Part shown: positions 22,641 through 34,634 of the stretch, piece after piece | Layout: the number at the start of each line of letters is the position of its first letter | Position numbering within the stretch: position 1 is the stretch's first letter | Origin: Vandiemenella viatica | Lineage: Eukaryota; Arthropoda; Insecta; Orthoptera; Morabidae | Direction: 5' to 3' | Assembly (NCBI GenBank): GCA_031002005.1 | Contig: JARYHS010011408.1 | Coordinates: 219,211,473 to 219,275,472, forward strand | Length of the DNA stretch: 64,000 bases | Made by a program: the position numbers and the translations under genes | Notes under the pieces: generated by a model | Database searches by the model: none | What the model was told of the DNA's origin: nothing | Seen by the model: the letters and a program-made list of their open reading frames with translations, nothing else

Positions 22641-23600
22641 GTCTGTAAAAAAGGTATAATTATACCTATATTCAAAAAAGGGAGCAGGAAGGAGTTTAAA
22701 AACTATTGAGGTATTACACTGATGTGCCACTGTACCGAAGTATATGAGAAGATTATTGTAAAAAGGATACGTGACAGGATGGTAAAAGGGCTAAGGGAAG
22801 AGCAGTATGGCTTCAGATCAGGGAGATCGACAGTAGACCTGATATTTGCTATGAGACAGCTGCAGGAAAAACATTATGAGTATGGAAGGGATCTACTGTT
22901 GGTATTTCTCGATATTGAGAAAGCATATGATTGTGATATATGGCCTGAAATTTAATGTAAAGAAATTTGAGTACATAGTAACAACCAGAAAGAAGAATAG
23001 GGTAACCCAGGGAATTGTGATGGCAGGGGAACAACTAAAGAAGGTAAACAGGTTCAAGTACTTGGGGAGTGCATTAGAGGAATTTGGAGGAAATGATGGC
23101 GAGATAAGTGAAAGAGGAAGAATAGCAGAGGCATTTCTAAGGAGCATTAGAAGCCTGATATGGAATAAAGAGGTGCCACAGAGAAGAAAGAGAATAATCT
23201 ATCATACATACTGTGTGCCTATCTTGACTTATGCCGCTGAAACATGGACAATGAAAAAGCGTGACATCAGCCGAGTACAAGCAAGCGAAATGAAGTTTTT
23301 AAGAGGTGGAATGGGTGTTACTAAAATGGACAGAATAAGAAATGAAGTGATTAGATGCACCATAAAAGAGCAATCCCTACAGGAAAGGGTAGAGAGGATC
23401 AGACTGAGATGGTATGGACATGTAAAGAGAATGGAGGTTCAGAGAATCCCAAGAAAAATCCATGAAATTAAAATGCATGGTAAACGACCCAGAGGAAGAG
23501 TACGAGATGTATGGTTGAAAGGAGTAGAGGGATGTGTATGGAAGCGAGGAGAGGACTGGAACAAAGTGGTGACAGAAGAGAGGTGGTGGGATGAAAGAAC
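22641..23600 (+). mobile_element. RTE-like LINE with internal deletion of the catalytic palm
   Basis: The first part reads GIIIPIFKKGSRKEFKNY, a stop at 22707 (probably CGA to TGA), then EEQYGFRSGRSTVDLIFAMR and LLLVFLDIEKAYD: conserved RT blocks with the first catalytic aspartate context. At about 22930 it jumps, with a frame change, to GLKFNVKKFEYIVTTRKKN, which normally follows the (F/Y)ADD block. Roughly 130-150 codons including ADD are therefore missing. The rest (22930-23600) is a clean open frame through NRFKYLGSALEEFGGNDGEI, LTYAAETWTMKKRDISRVQA and RLRWYGHVKRMEVQRIPRKI. It cannot encode an active polymerase. Confidence 0.9.
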
Positions 23601-24125
23601 ATGGGCGCCGGCAGGATTGCTTCTAGGGGTGTGCACCAGTGCTGCGTTGGGCCCCTCCCCCTATCGGTCCAAAAATTTCCGGGTACGGAGAAGGGCTGCT
23701 AGATTTGCCTTTGGAAATTACCGCAAAACACAATCGGTAACTAATATGATAAATGAGCTGGAGTGGGATTCGTTGGAGGATAGACGGAGGGTGAAGAGAG
23801 TCATGGAAATGTACAAGGCATATTTTGGTGATGAAGCATGGAAAGATATTAGTGGAAAAATTAAGAGTAGTCCGTGGAAGGGTAAAGATGACCATGACTA
23901 TAAGCTGGTACTTGATTTTTAGCTTAAGGGTGTGGGAAAATTTTCTTTCGTAGGAAAGAGTGTTAGGGATTGGAATAAATTACAAAGAAGAATGATAAAT
24001 AATTTACGAAAACACTGAAAGAATTTAAAGTAAAAATTAGTAGAGGACGAAAGTAGTTGGGAAGAGGAAAGGAGAAAGACGAGTTAGTACGGAGATTGAC
24101 ACCGGAGCGTTTGGTCCATCGCAAT
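23601..24125 (+). mobile_element. CR1/Jockey-like LINE C-terminal fragment joined in frame to the RTE
   Basis: Without breaking the open frame (22876-23922), the sequence changes at about 23601 from RTE to RRRAARFAFGNYRKTQSVTN followed by INELEWDSLEDRRRVKRVME, the conserved CR1/Jockey C-terminal region. After a stop at 23920-23922 it continues as VGKFSFVGKSVRDWNKLQRR, with later stops and frameshifts, to about 24125. It matches fragments at 11.0 and 61.6 kb. The leading segment (GCGCCGGCAGGATTGCTTCT) lies just before the coding match. Confidence 0.82.
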
Positions 24126-24129
24126 TTTA

Positions 24130-24590
24130 TCAACTATTATTATATTATTATTAATGTTCAAAAGTAAACATAATGGAGTGGTTAGGTCAACTTCATAGCA
24201 AAAGTCGCCACTATTTAATACTTACTGATGTCTACATATTTGTCAAGTGCTTTTCCTGATTATTGTTTATCGGTTCATATCTTTCTTATGCAGCTGGAAG
24301 CTTTTTTTGAATATCATACTTTTAGATGAATCTGAAAACTTCATTCTTGTAGGTACGTTTCTGAACAAGTTACGTGAGAAATAAGATTAAAATCTGAAGT
24401 CGTTTAACAAACTATTATCATCTTTACAGTGAACTCTACATATTAATACAACGGAAGTAATTTTGTAAGCGTTTTGCTCCACAGGACCTTTGTTTTTACA
24501 AGCAATGCCCACACATTCTAGAGTTATAATAATTTTCATTTAGGAACTCTTTTTTTAAATGCTAAAGAATCAAATAGCTTGATCAATATC
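24130..24590. other. AT-rich, no gene seen
   Basis: Nothing recognised. Confidence 0.5.
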
Positions 24591-24850
24591 AAAACTCGTT
24601 GAGACGGTGATTTCTCGGGTCGCCTTATTAACTGAGGCAGCAGTTTTCCTCCGCAATGAGAGGCAGAACACTGGAGCTCGTGGTGAGGCGAGGACGACCG
24701 ACTTTTTTGCGAGATGTTATAGCGTGTCAGTGGCCGGGAATGTAAATAAATGCCAGGTCACAGATTGGCTTCCTGAAAGTGCTGCCAACTCAGCGGACGC
24801 GCTTTTCCCTGGAAGCTGCCTGCAGTGACTCATACACGACATGCAGAATC
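24591..24850. promoter_or_regulatory. GC/CpG-rich patch
   Basis: A sharp GC rise in AT-rich DNA. The frame 24607-24828 (plus) has no domain. Regulatory DNA or a non-coding exon is possible but unsupported by specific motifs. Confidence 0.22.
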
Positions 24851-27764
24851 AGGTCTGATGGCGAGTTAAGAGCTCTTAGCACATAGTATGCACCAATAAA
24901 GTCGCTCGCACGTTTCTGGAGGCTCTCTTAAGATTCCTTTTAGTCAGAAACATTCAAGCATATCTCTGCGCCTCTTCATCTGTGACACATTTTTCTCAAC
25001 TTCGTTACTTTGATTTTTAATTAATAGATTTCCACAAAATTTCGTATTTACAGGCACAGTTGTTACTTTTCAACCTGAGCATATTTTGGTACTTTATTCT
25101 TTTCAAAGGCCCTTCATTTAGCCCTTCCTGTTCCATAGCTTTCTAAAATCAGTAAAGTCAAATACAATTGGGCAGAATTCAACACTAAAGAATGTCTAAC
25201 AGATACGCGAAAAACAAATAAATTTTATCATAATTTGTTAAGTGCAAATTATGGTTTTGTCTCCCTCATTAATGGCGAATTTTCTTGAACAGGAACAAAA
25301 CTCAGATTTTTGCCGTCTGAATTCAGTAAGATATCACATGTAGCGGTTTCCTTTTAACATATAAATTTAATTTAATTTTTTTAAAGCGTTTTCATGTTTA
25401 AAACACTTGTTGAATTCGATACTCCTAACTAAAATAACTGTGACAGATGTTGAGCAACGAGATTTCACTACCTTTTTCACGTTTGTAATAATTGTGTAGC
25501 TTACAACTATCAGTTAGTTGTGAGAAATGAAACGTGTATTTGACTTAAGGAAAAGCTGTCTGAAAGCAGTAAGCAGGTTATGAGTGGATCAAGCGTCTGT
25601 TACGTTGTTTTACCTTCATATCTCCACTTCTTTTTTGCTCAGAACTACTTGTTTGAAGGAATGACAGTGTGTAAACAAATGGAAGACATCTCATGTGTCG
25701 TTATCCTCAATGGAGTTGAAATTTGGTGAATTACTCATTTTTGGCTTCGTTAACCAACGTCAATTTTACTAACTGAGAATTAAAAATCGTTCAGTTTTGC
25801 ATAGCTAACATTACTAACATTTCTATCTGTAAGCTAAAGTTTTATTTGCAAACTAGATTTCAGCATATATGGGGGCTTGAATTGATGTCTTGTTTCATAA
25901 TTCTGACATTCTAAAAGAAGAAGTAAAAAAATAATTTTTAACACTGGTTGGTAACAGATCTTACTTTCCTAATTAAATTGATAAATCTGACTCATAAAAT
26001 AAAAGTACATTTCATACTAGTTACTATTGAATACGGGAAGAACAGTACCAAAACCACCAGATACGTTCACCTTAAGAGAATGCAGGGTATGAAAGCGAAA
26101 TGAAGTCATTGTAGGTTTGTGGACATAAATATGGTGGCATGTTGTTTTCCTTCGTGAGTCCAGATATTTTTTAGGTAATTCCGTTCTCTGTTGGTAGGAT
26201 GCATTGTCTCTGATCCCAACGATTGCTGCTGTATAACTACTAAGTCAATTAACATATCAATGTCGTACGAACACTGATCCTTGTCATTGTGTTCGTGTCA
26301 TGAACATAATTTATTAAGGGTATCTGCTAATAATATATAGATTTAGGTGTCGTAATTTAGTACACAGTGTACAAGCAAGACGCAATTTTTTTTAAAATTA
26401 TCAAAAATTTATTGCTTTTTGGAGTTGATTCTTATACAGATTTGCAAACAAAAAAATTTAAAAACCTTATCTACCCCCTCTAAAGATAATTAATGATTAT
26501 TGATGATATTATAATAGCCTTCCTAGGTTCTAGTTCACAGCAGAAAATACGCATGGAATATAAGAGTCATTATACTAAATAAGGGAGCTTTTAGGCGAAA
26601 TATTCATTCTGATGGATTCATAAAATTGAATGTTACTATTGCTTTTATATCTTCATAAAAATCAAAGCAAATTAAGTTAATATGGTGGATTTCAAATTTT
26701 TGTTAGGCTGGAGCCACATCTTTTTGAAATATGGGAAATTTTGAGTCGATCTACGAAAAAAGTTTCCCTTTATGTGTCAATGCATTTATTTGGGTGAAAC
26801 TCTTGATTATTTCAGCAATCGGCAATATGATTACGAAAACGTGAGTGAAAGAGCCGCAGTGAAGATTGTTAGTACCACACAAATGAGTGGTCTGGTAGCT
26901 CAGTGATTAAGACAATTGTTCAAGATCGCTGTTTCTACTCCCATGAGGCTAGAGAGTTTAAGAAATTCTTTTTGGTCATAGGAGCTACGCCAGTATGCTT
27001 CGTGGTTTGGGTTCCACTTTAAACTGTAGATCCAGCCACGACAGAGGTGAAATGCGTGGCACATCGAAATTATCACCAGGTCGCCAGACCACACGAATTT
27101 ACTTTTACCACAGAAATTGAGTTTGCAACGTTGGACGGTGTCTTAAAACCGCCAACAATGAAACTGCTGGGTTGAATCTAAACACAGGAACTGTGTACTC
27201 ATTTAACAGGTCACTGAACCTACAGCAGATGAAGATTGGATGTTGTAATACAGACACTGGTGGGCTGTCGATGCTGAGTGCCGGAAGGAAACTCGATTAG
27301 CATCAGCTGCGGCAGTTTGGGAGCAGCCAATCTGTGCATGACGTTAGTACAGGAAACACTGAGAACAAGGAGGCAACCCGGCCTCATAATCGGTCACAGA
27401 GCAATAACAACAACTGTCATGAGCACAGTCATGAAATTAAACATGTACTCGCAGGATATTGATCATCAAGCTGCCCTCGCGTTCAAACTGTCGCCATTAT
27501 GAGTCCGGTAACGGGCAATGGTGGTTTTCAATAACTATTCTATACTTCCTGAACTGTACAAAACAATTCGTTATGAAAGTTGTTTATATACACGTCGAGA
27601 GAAGCACAATGCTGGGGGTGGTCTTGTAGACAAGTTTCAATTAAAAATAAATTAACAAAATTTTTTTGAAAGGTTAACAACTTAGTTTACGTATTAGGAA
27701 TTGTGTGCAGCTGAAGAACAAAATTTAATACTTACCAGCAGTAAGACGTTATTGTCCAGTTACT
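24851..27764. other. AT-rich, no supported gene; weak tRNA-like segment
   Basis: A 2-kb AT-rich tract shows nothing recognisable. At 26888-27095 a segment begins GTGGTCTGGTAGCTCAGTGA, tRNA-like in its first 20 bases, and ends CCAGGTCGCCAGACCACAC, so its ends are inverted over about nine bases. It does not fold as a tRNA and no second copy is seen; it may be a SINE or small DNA element. The frame 27278-27502 has no domain. Confidence 0.35.
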
Positions 27765-27990
27765 CGACGAAATGTTTACTGTATCATGTTCACCCTCAAA
27801 TTGGCGGCTCAAGGTCATGTTCTCCCGGCTACGCTCGTCACCTCACCACCCCTCCCTTCTGAACTCAACGAACTGACCGCTGTGTCCAGGTAGGTGAGCT
27901 GAAAATTTCCCCTTCGCAGGTAGGGGTAAGGTAGCGGAGTGGGGGTAGAGCATACCTTGAGCCGCCTCTGTTAACTGAACGAACTATAGT
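27765..27990 (+). repeat. R2 repeat, copy 1 (plus)
   Basis: Shares with 52.2, 53.6-55.1 and 55.5 kb the blocks GGCTCAAGGTCATGTTC, CACCACCCCTCCCTTCTGAA, GACCGCTGTGTCCAGG, TTTCCCCTTCGCA and GCCTCTGTTAACTGAAC in the same order. Pyrimidine-rich in its first half, no coding capacity. Class unknown. Confidence 0.75.
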
Positions 27991-27999
27991 TCAAGTCTT

Positions 28000-29175
28000 C
28001 TTAATCAGCAGAACAACAAAGGTCAAAGAGCATACCAGAACCAATCTCCGAACGAAGTTGTCATTCCTCCAAAGCAACTTTGCACCGAAATTTAACTGCG
28101 GTGGTATCACAATACCTTCTCAAGTTTCACTATTGTTCGTTGGTGTGGACTACAGTAATTATGTATGTGTGAGGTATAGTCTGCTGTAGGCGTATATGAG
28201 GATGAAGGAAGAGAGGGTGTGTAACTTGTTGCCAGCATATTCAGCCTACTCTTCCAAAAGATACTTAGATCCCTCCAACTTAAACGTTCCCATCCACTGG
28301 ATGAATCAGCAGTGGCTTGGGATTTGCCCCGGCCCTTTGGCTCAGAATCTTCACTAGTGCATAGCCTCCATCCAAAACATGTCGGCCAAGTACAGAATGA
28401 CCAAAAATTTTATACAATGGGGCCGCGAACCAGCTATCACCGTGCCAAGCGCCAGACACCTTCATAGACCACGGCTATGAGGCGGCACTATGAAAAAGGT
28501 GGTGGCGGCGCATAATTCCGAATCACCAGATTAGGCTGAGGCAAAACGAAAACGTCTCCGTAGCGCGTTTCGAGCCAGAGAATCCTACACCGTTGATGCC
28601 GATTCAACCGTCGAATGGGACCGTTGAAGTTGCAACACTAAAGTGAAATATACTGGCAAAGACTTGCACCCTCCCCCTCATTTCAGTCTCATATTGAACA
28701 CACTAAAGACATACGCCTCACAGTCATCTACCAACATAAAATAACATTTCGATGCTTGCAGAAAGTAACTGACCACCTTAACTCAATATCTTCCTGGATT
28801 TACTCTGCGTTAATTCTGTATCTGTCTTTGCGCAAAATACCTTCTCACCTCATACAGAAGTTAATGAGCATTCTGCGCTACTCCAAGGACCGAACCTCAA
28901 CCAAAATAATTCCCGACAGGTGAAAATATGTTTACAGAGAATTTCTTTTATCTTAGGCAAGTTCAAATTACGATGCTACATTTTTTTGATTTCTAAAGTT
29001 TTCTTCCCGACTTTGTCTGAACCGTACTATGTGAAACTCAATTTAAATACGAACTGCATTGATGTTTTCATTGTGAAAAAATTTCAGGTATGATTTTATT
29101 GACTATAAGTACCAGATACACTGGTTGGTCGCGTAAGTGACAGAGTTTAACTGGCGACAGAGTCCTTTTTTTACT
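28000..29175. other. No supported gene; contains R4 match
   Basis: A block at about 28215-28260 (ATTCAGCCTACTCTTCC) recurs at 45.1 kb as ATTCAGGCCTACTCTTCC in the same orientation (R4). The GC-richer 28280-28640 has no recognised signal. The rest is AT-rich. Confidence 0.4.
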
Positions 29176-29179
29176 AGGG

Positions 29180-29372
29180 TTCTACAGCTCGTCCTAGTTG
29201 AAGCCATTAAAGCCGAGAGAGGATAAGAGGCAAGGAATGGGAAGGAATTCGGCCACGGCCCCTTGAAAGAGCCATCACGGCATTCAGCGGGAAATCATGG
29301 AAAAACTGAAATCTGGATGGCCGGACGGGGATTTGAACTCACGTCAGGCCAAACGTTATCAGGCTCGGTGCG
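29180..29372 (-). repeat. SINE-A copy (minus), diverged
   Basis: Body GGCAAGGAATGGGAAGGAAT with TCGGCCACGGCC, box-B remnant GGATTTGAACTC, and head end TATCAGGCTCGGTG. The tail is heavily changed and part of the head is deleted. Confidence 0.75.
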
Positions 29373-29479
29373 GTAATTCCATCAGGTATTGATTACATCC
29401 AATGTGACGTGAGTTTTGAACCAAAGCAAATCTTTGATGGAGGAGAAATCAATGTAATGAAGCGTAAAAACTTTGACCA

Positions 29480-29870
29480 CGCACTGTTGCCTGGACGGGG
29501 AAATCGCAGTACAGTTGAGAAATGTACCGATCGGTAGCTGGCTATTACGGAATCGTCTCACGTTAGTATTGTTTACACAGTCAGCTGACAGGTGGTGGGG
29601 GAAGCGCAGCTGGCAGTTTCATAATGGCGTCGCGACCGGAACTCATCGCTCAGGACCAATCGACACGGCGAACGCGAGCGCACACGACGGCACTAAATCT
29701 GTGGAGAAGAGACGCGTGGCAAGCCGGTAAAAAGAGAGAGGGCGGCACGCAGCGTATTTCATCGCGCCGCCGCCCATCTGTCTATTCCTGTCCGCTCCAC
29801 CCTCTGCGTGCGCCGCGAAGGTAACTTGCGGCCGCCAGCCTCTCCGTCTATCACAGCAGGTGGACGCCGG
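29480..29870. promoter_or_regulatory. CpG-rich island
   Basis: Dense CpG from about 29580 to 29870, including GCGCCGCCGCCC. Frames are open on both strands (29624-29824 plus; 29643-29876 minus) without domains, as GC-rich DNA tends to be. A donor-like AAG|GTAACT occurs at 29820. It could be a promoter or first exon; no TATA or initiator is clear. Confidence 0.3.
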
Positions 29871-29997
29871 GTGCACAGTTAACCACGGTTTACGCTGTAA
29901 TCTATTGTACCATATTTTCTTTTATTATGCGCGTATCTCTGTACGTATGAGCCTCGTTTCACTACCGTTTCGGGGCCGCATATGTAATAACTAATAA

Positions 29998-30240
29998 CTC
30001 ACCGAGCGTGGTGGGTGAACGGTAACGCTCTGGCCTCACATACGGGAGGACGTGGGTTAGAATTTACTTCCGGCCATCCAGATTTGAGTTTTCCATGGTT
30101 TCTACAAATCGCTAAAGACGAATTCTAGGATGGTTCCTTGACAAGGCTATGGCCTAATTTCTTCCAATTCCTTGCCTACAGTCATTTCTCGCCTCTAATG
30201 ACCACGACGTTGACGAGGCGTAAAGGCAAAAGCAAAAAAA
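29998..30240 (+). repeat. SINE-A copy (plus), full-length, diverged
   Basis: Begins CACCGAGCGTGGTGGGTGAA and ends with GACGTTGACGAGGCGTAAAG and an A-rich tail. Box B is mutated (GGTTAGAATT). Confidence 0.88.
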
Positions 30241-30379
30241 GTAATAATTTCACTTTATTGTGTACTGTTAACATTTCCATAATCTTTGAACAGCTTGGCG
30301 CAAATAAAATTTTTACAGCATTTTCATTATCACCACGTGTTTTTTTAACCACCTGTAAGAATTATATTTAAAGTCGACC

Positions 30380-30606
30380 TTTTTTTACTTGTTGCTTTAC
30401 GCCTCGTCGACGTCGAGGTCATTAGAGGCATGTTGGGATTGGGGACAAGGAACGGGAAGGAATTCGGCCATTGCCTTTTGTAGGAAGCATCCCGGCGTTT
30501 GGGGAAACCATGGAAAAACCTAATCTGGATGCCCGGACGGAGATTCGAACCGCCGTCCTCCCGAATGCGAGGGCAGAGCGTTAACCACTCACCCACCACG
30601 CTCGGT
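30380..30606 (-). repeat. SINE-A copy (minus), full-length
   Basis: Tail GCTTTACGCCTCGTCGACGT, body with a ~20-bp deletion near 30498, box B GATTCGAACCG, and head ending CCCACCACGCTCGGTGG. Close to the family consensus. Confidence 0.92.
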
Positions 30607-31062
30607 GGTGAAGCCGACGTATTTTAATATGACAGTTAATATGTAAATTTTGAGATAATATAATTAATTTATTGTATTAAAAATTATCAATGTGTGATAT
30701 TGATGGGAATTTAGGAGTATCGGAGAAAGCAAGGAGTAACCGGTCGCTAATTGGACCGGAGACAGGGAATAATTTTATAAATGATGAATGGAGAAAGCAA
30801 GAGTCGATTGTGAGATGTAAGCCGGGCAGGGAATATTGACTGGTAGCAGACGAGGAGGCGCTGCGTAAACCAAAATAAATTTGTCGAATTGTCAGAAGAA
30901 GAGTTAATAGTATTTATATTAAAATAAAGTATTTTAAAGTAACGAACAAAAAATTCCATGTAAGTGGAGTTTGTAAAAGAAAGTTGTGAAAATTTACTAG
31001 TTTATTCTTAGAAGACAACTTAAAAATTTTGGTGAACAAATACTACTCTAAGAAATTTTTTT

Positions 31063-31102
<40 letters not shown>

Positions 31103-31104
31103 GG
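30607..31104. other. AT-rich, no gene; long poly-T tract
   Basis: T-tracts at 31056-31067 and 31070-31100. If read on the minus strand this could be the poly-A tail of a retroposed copy, but nothing coding precedes it. Confidence 0.45.
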
Positions 31105-32285
31105 AGGGAGACATGTTTATCCCTTTTATACGATTCCAAAACAGATAAATGAGGTATCATTTTAAAGATTCTGTTCTCCACTTTGGTAACAACATTAAGA
31201 AAGAAAGGAATTTTCTGAAATTCAACCGTAAATGGGCTGCTAGGCTTCGCTGGTGGCGATAAGGAGTGGTCGCATTACCGCTAGATAGTAGCACCACATA
31301 CGCAGAGACATTGGTAAACAGTGCGTAATTTCTAGGGTAACGAAATTTTCGGATGTTTTTTGTTTCTGTTAGGGAAACATTTCATAATTTGTAATTGTTT
31401 CGTAAAACGATTCGCTAAGTATCTACTTCAGTTGACAAATTAACAATTGCTACGTATGACCCGATGCTTCTTTCTTCTTACCACAAAACACCAACCATTA
31501 TTTCAATAAGAATTTTTTTTTTTTTGTCATAAGACAATATCACTCTTGATAACTAATCGTAATGTACGAATCAGGTATCATTTTAAAACTTGAGGTCTCA
31601 ACTACGAGTATAATCACATCATATTTTAAGAGCGTAATTTTTCGGAATTCAACCGTTAAAGGGAAGAAATGTCAGTATTTCTAATATGAGATTTTTTGTA
31701 CCAGAAACCTTTCATCTCCCTGCATTCCTAACCGAAATCGATAAATGAAGTATCAGTTTGAAGATTAAGCTCTCCGCTTTGGTTACATCAAATACTAAGA
31801 CAGGAATTTTTCGGAATTCGTCCCTTAAAGGGCAAAAGTATCAATATTTTTGCAGCGCGTTTTTGTGTCACGAGCCATTTATCTCCCTTGATATCTAACC
31901 GATATAGATAAATGAGCTATCATATTAAACATTAAGATCTCTGCTTTGGTCACATAATTTCTTAAGAACGAAATTTTTCGTAATTTGACCTTTAAAGGGC
32001 TAAAGTAATAACTGGGAATGTCGCGCGTATGCGACAGTTCAGAGCCAACCCGCTAGGTAGCAGTAGCACATATCAAAGATATTAATAAACTGCTTCAATG
32101 GTGTAGGCTTTTGTACCTAATTAGACGGCTCTTCGTTCATCCTATTACATACCCCCAACTTATTCATAGTATTCGCGAAATTGTCGCACTGATCATCTAG
32201 TTCATTCTATATCAGCTGCGAAATTCTCGCACTTACCACCCGGTTATTAATTTATTGCGGGATTCTTGGAATTTGTCAGGTGCAG
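31105..32285 (-). repeat. R1 repeat, copy 1 (minus orientation), with ~170-bp tandem units
   Basis: Units marked by (C)GATAAATGA(G/A)(G/C)TATCA recur near 31563, 31733 and 31899, spaced 166-170 bp. Each unit includes a CCGAAAAATTC-type block and the CCTTTAAAGGG-type hairpin. The flank with GTTCAGAGCCAACCCGCTAG and a TTCGCGAAATT block continues to about 32285. Block 31200-31540 resembles the right flank of copies 2 and 3. Reverse-complementary to copy 2 at 35.5-36.7 kb. No coding capacity. Confidence 0.8.
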
Positions 32286-32329
32286 AATAATAGGAAGAAC
32301 AACCCACGGTGGTTGTGAAAAACGTATAC

Positions 32330-32640
32330 GGCGACCTTCTTAGTTTCATGAAAGAGCGGACCCGTGATTCGCTCACAGAGGCCGCCGAAATGCGTGAAAT
32401 ACGACGCACGCGGCGAGCCTTCTCGCGCACAGATCCTGCCGAATTTTTTGCGAGCGGCGGCGAAGGCGCGGAGCTTTTTTTAAAGCGTCTCCGCTCCCCT
32501 CAGCAGCAGACCGAGGCGTCTGACAAGGGACGCGGCTTTGAGAGTCGCCGACCGCCGTCTCGCTGTATTTTAGGAAGTCCTAATACTCGTCACCCGGCTG
32601 TCCCGACACCACAGTAGCGGTCACGGCAACGAACCTGTCA
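32330..32640. promoter_or_regulatory. CpG-rich island
   Basis: CpG-dense, with GAGCGGCGGCGAAGGCGCGG and CGACGCACGCGGCGAGCC. The plus frame 32309-32617 (102 codons) is Arg/Ser/Pro-rich without recognisable domain, so I do not call it a gene. Possible first exon or CpG promoter. Confidence 0.3.
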
Positions 32641-33845
32641 CATTAAGAACAAAGAGACTCTTCAAGCAGGGGATATATCATCTGGACACGTATCAAACGG
32701 CCTTTGTATATAAGAAGAGACTATTGGCCCTAATCCTCAACACAAAATGTAGATTAACAAAGCATCACGAAAAATTTCAAGCTAAGATCGGTTACGAGTA
32801 TCATACTGTAAGTCACGCATCCACAATTTTATGATAGTAAGATGTGGTTTTATTAATGCTTTGAATTAAAAATTATGTATATAATACTAAAACTAAATTA
32901 TAAATGTTTGTGACGGCCTCAAGAATAACCGATGGCGACAGAGCGTAAGAAAAGAATAATATATGAGGCAATAATAATAATAACAAAACGAAGTCGTCGA
33001 TGTGATGTTAGACAGGCATGGTTGAAATTGGTTACTGGCGAATAAAATATTACGTAAATCCAATACAAGTTAATTAAACTGTCACAATAATAATTTATTG
33101 CATTGTATAAAGTATATTACATTGGCGGCGATAAGAAATCTTATTAAAGTAGTTGGAAATAGTTTTTAAGTGATAAGAAAGTGCAAAATTAAAACTGAAT
33201 GAGTTTAATTTGCGAAAATCATTTGAACAGAAGTATATCTGATAGTTAATTATTGGTAAGAGAATAGGTACTGCACTTGAGAGGTATATAGGTTAATTTC
33301 AAGTGAAATAGAAGAAAATGTGATAAAAGAGCAATCGGCCAAGGGACAAGCTGATTTAGGATTATCTCCACTCTGTTAAGAGCATAATACGACAGTATAA
33401 CAAGGTAATTAAATTAGGACACAGTCCTCAATGATAAAGACTTAGAATCGTAGTTATAAAAGTGTAACTGTTTATGCCTTTCATGATTGGATAGTTTTGG
33501 TACATGAATGGTAATAGTTAACTTATATGTTGTCGCATATGTCGGTAGCGTAGAAAGCCCACACTAAGGTAGGAAGAGAAAGCGTCACAACCTCCATTTG
33601 TAAATTGATTAATGTATCGAGTCAACGGCAGCACTTCGGACAATTTTTGAATCGCAATTTCTTCGGTCGTATTCATGCTATATGTCTCAAATTTCTGTTA
33701 TGCAAATATCTCAGTTATCTTTGCAAATATACTAAATTTTATTTCGTTACTGTTCTTAGATCGGATGCTATTCAGATGCAAACTTTAGCGATTTTGTCAC
33801 TGACTGAATGATTAACTGATGATCATCAAAATTATAAGGTACTTT
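32641..33845. other. AT-rich, no gene seen
   Basis: An ACATTGGCGGCGATAAGAA stretch near 33120 resembles the leader next to a primer-binding site of some LTR elements, but no LTR or gag-pol is nearby. Confidence 0.4.
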
Positions 33846-33849
33846 CCGT

Positions 33850-34390
33850 AGCCGTAGAAAGCTGAAATTTGGTACGCAGATAAAATTTTACCCACATATT
33901 ATAAGAAAAGTCTGAAACTGGTAAATTTCCATATATCTACCCCTTACCAACCCCTGACCTGAAATCGCTTTTTACCCTAATAACTTTATATACCTCAGGT
34001 TTTCACTGTAGAGTAAGCTTACTAAGTTTAACTAACGTGTTAAATTTTAGTTCTTTCATTGGAAGTTATTGAAATTCAAAACTGTATTTCGACCACGACA
34101 CCCCGACATCAAAATTATACTGTACTACCAGTAATCCTAGAAACAAGTAATGTGGTACACATATATAGTTTCATCCCTAAATCGTAAGAAATGTCTAATA
34201 TTGGAGTTTTTCGCCATGTTTATTTAATTACGTACAATCCCAAACATGAAAAATTCTGGCACATATTTGTGGCTTAATTGCTTTAGTTCAGATGAAGCTA
34301 TATTCCTGAAAAATTTTTAAAGCATAGAGATCGGCAAGTTTAACTAATATCTTAAATTTTTCTTTGTTCTTATGCTTGGTTTGGAAGTTG
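33850..34390. repeat. Degenerate ~300-bp tandem repeat, two units
   Basis: GTTTAACTAA...CTTAAATTTT-type blocks recur at about 34025 and 34337, and TGGTAC(G/A)CA(G/T)AT-type blocks at about 33872 and 34152. This implies a unit of roughly 280-310 bp, strongly diverged. No coding. Confidence 0.45.
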
Positions 34391-34634
34391 TAATTTATTT
34401 ATTTATGGTGGTAGTTAAACCAAGCGGAAATCTGCATTGCTCGGCTATAGCATACATCAATTGTTTTCAGAGAGTGGGGCGTTGTTGGTAACGTATATTA
34501 ATGTCTTCAATTCTAAAATGTTCTTAATCACCAATTTTCAAATGGAAAAATTACATTTAAGCAGTGATTCAGAATAAACGATAAACTTATAAAAATAGAA
34601 GAGATCCCAAAAAACAATTTTTGTAAAAATAGGC

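Noticed and set aside
33110..33140. LTR-retrotransposon primer-binding-site leader (TTGGCGGCGATAAG)
   Set aside because: No LTR end in front, no gag-pol behind.
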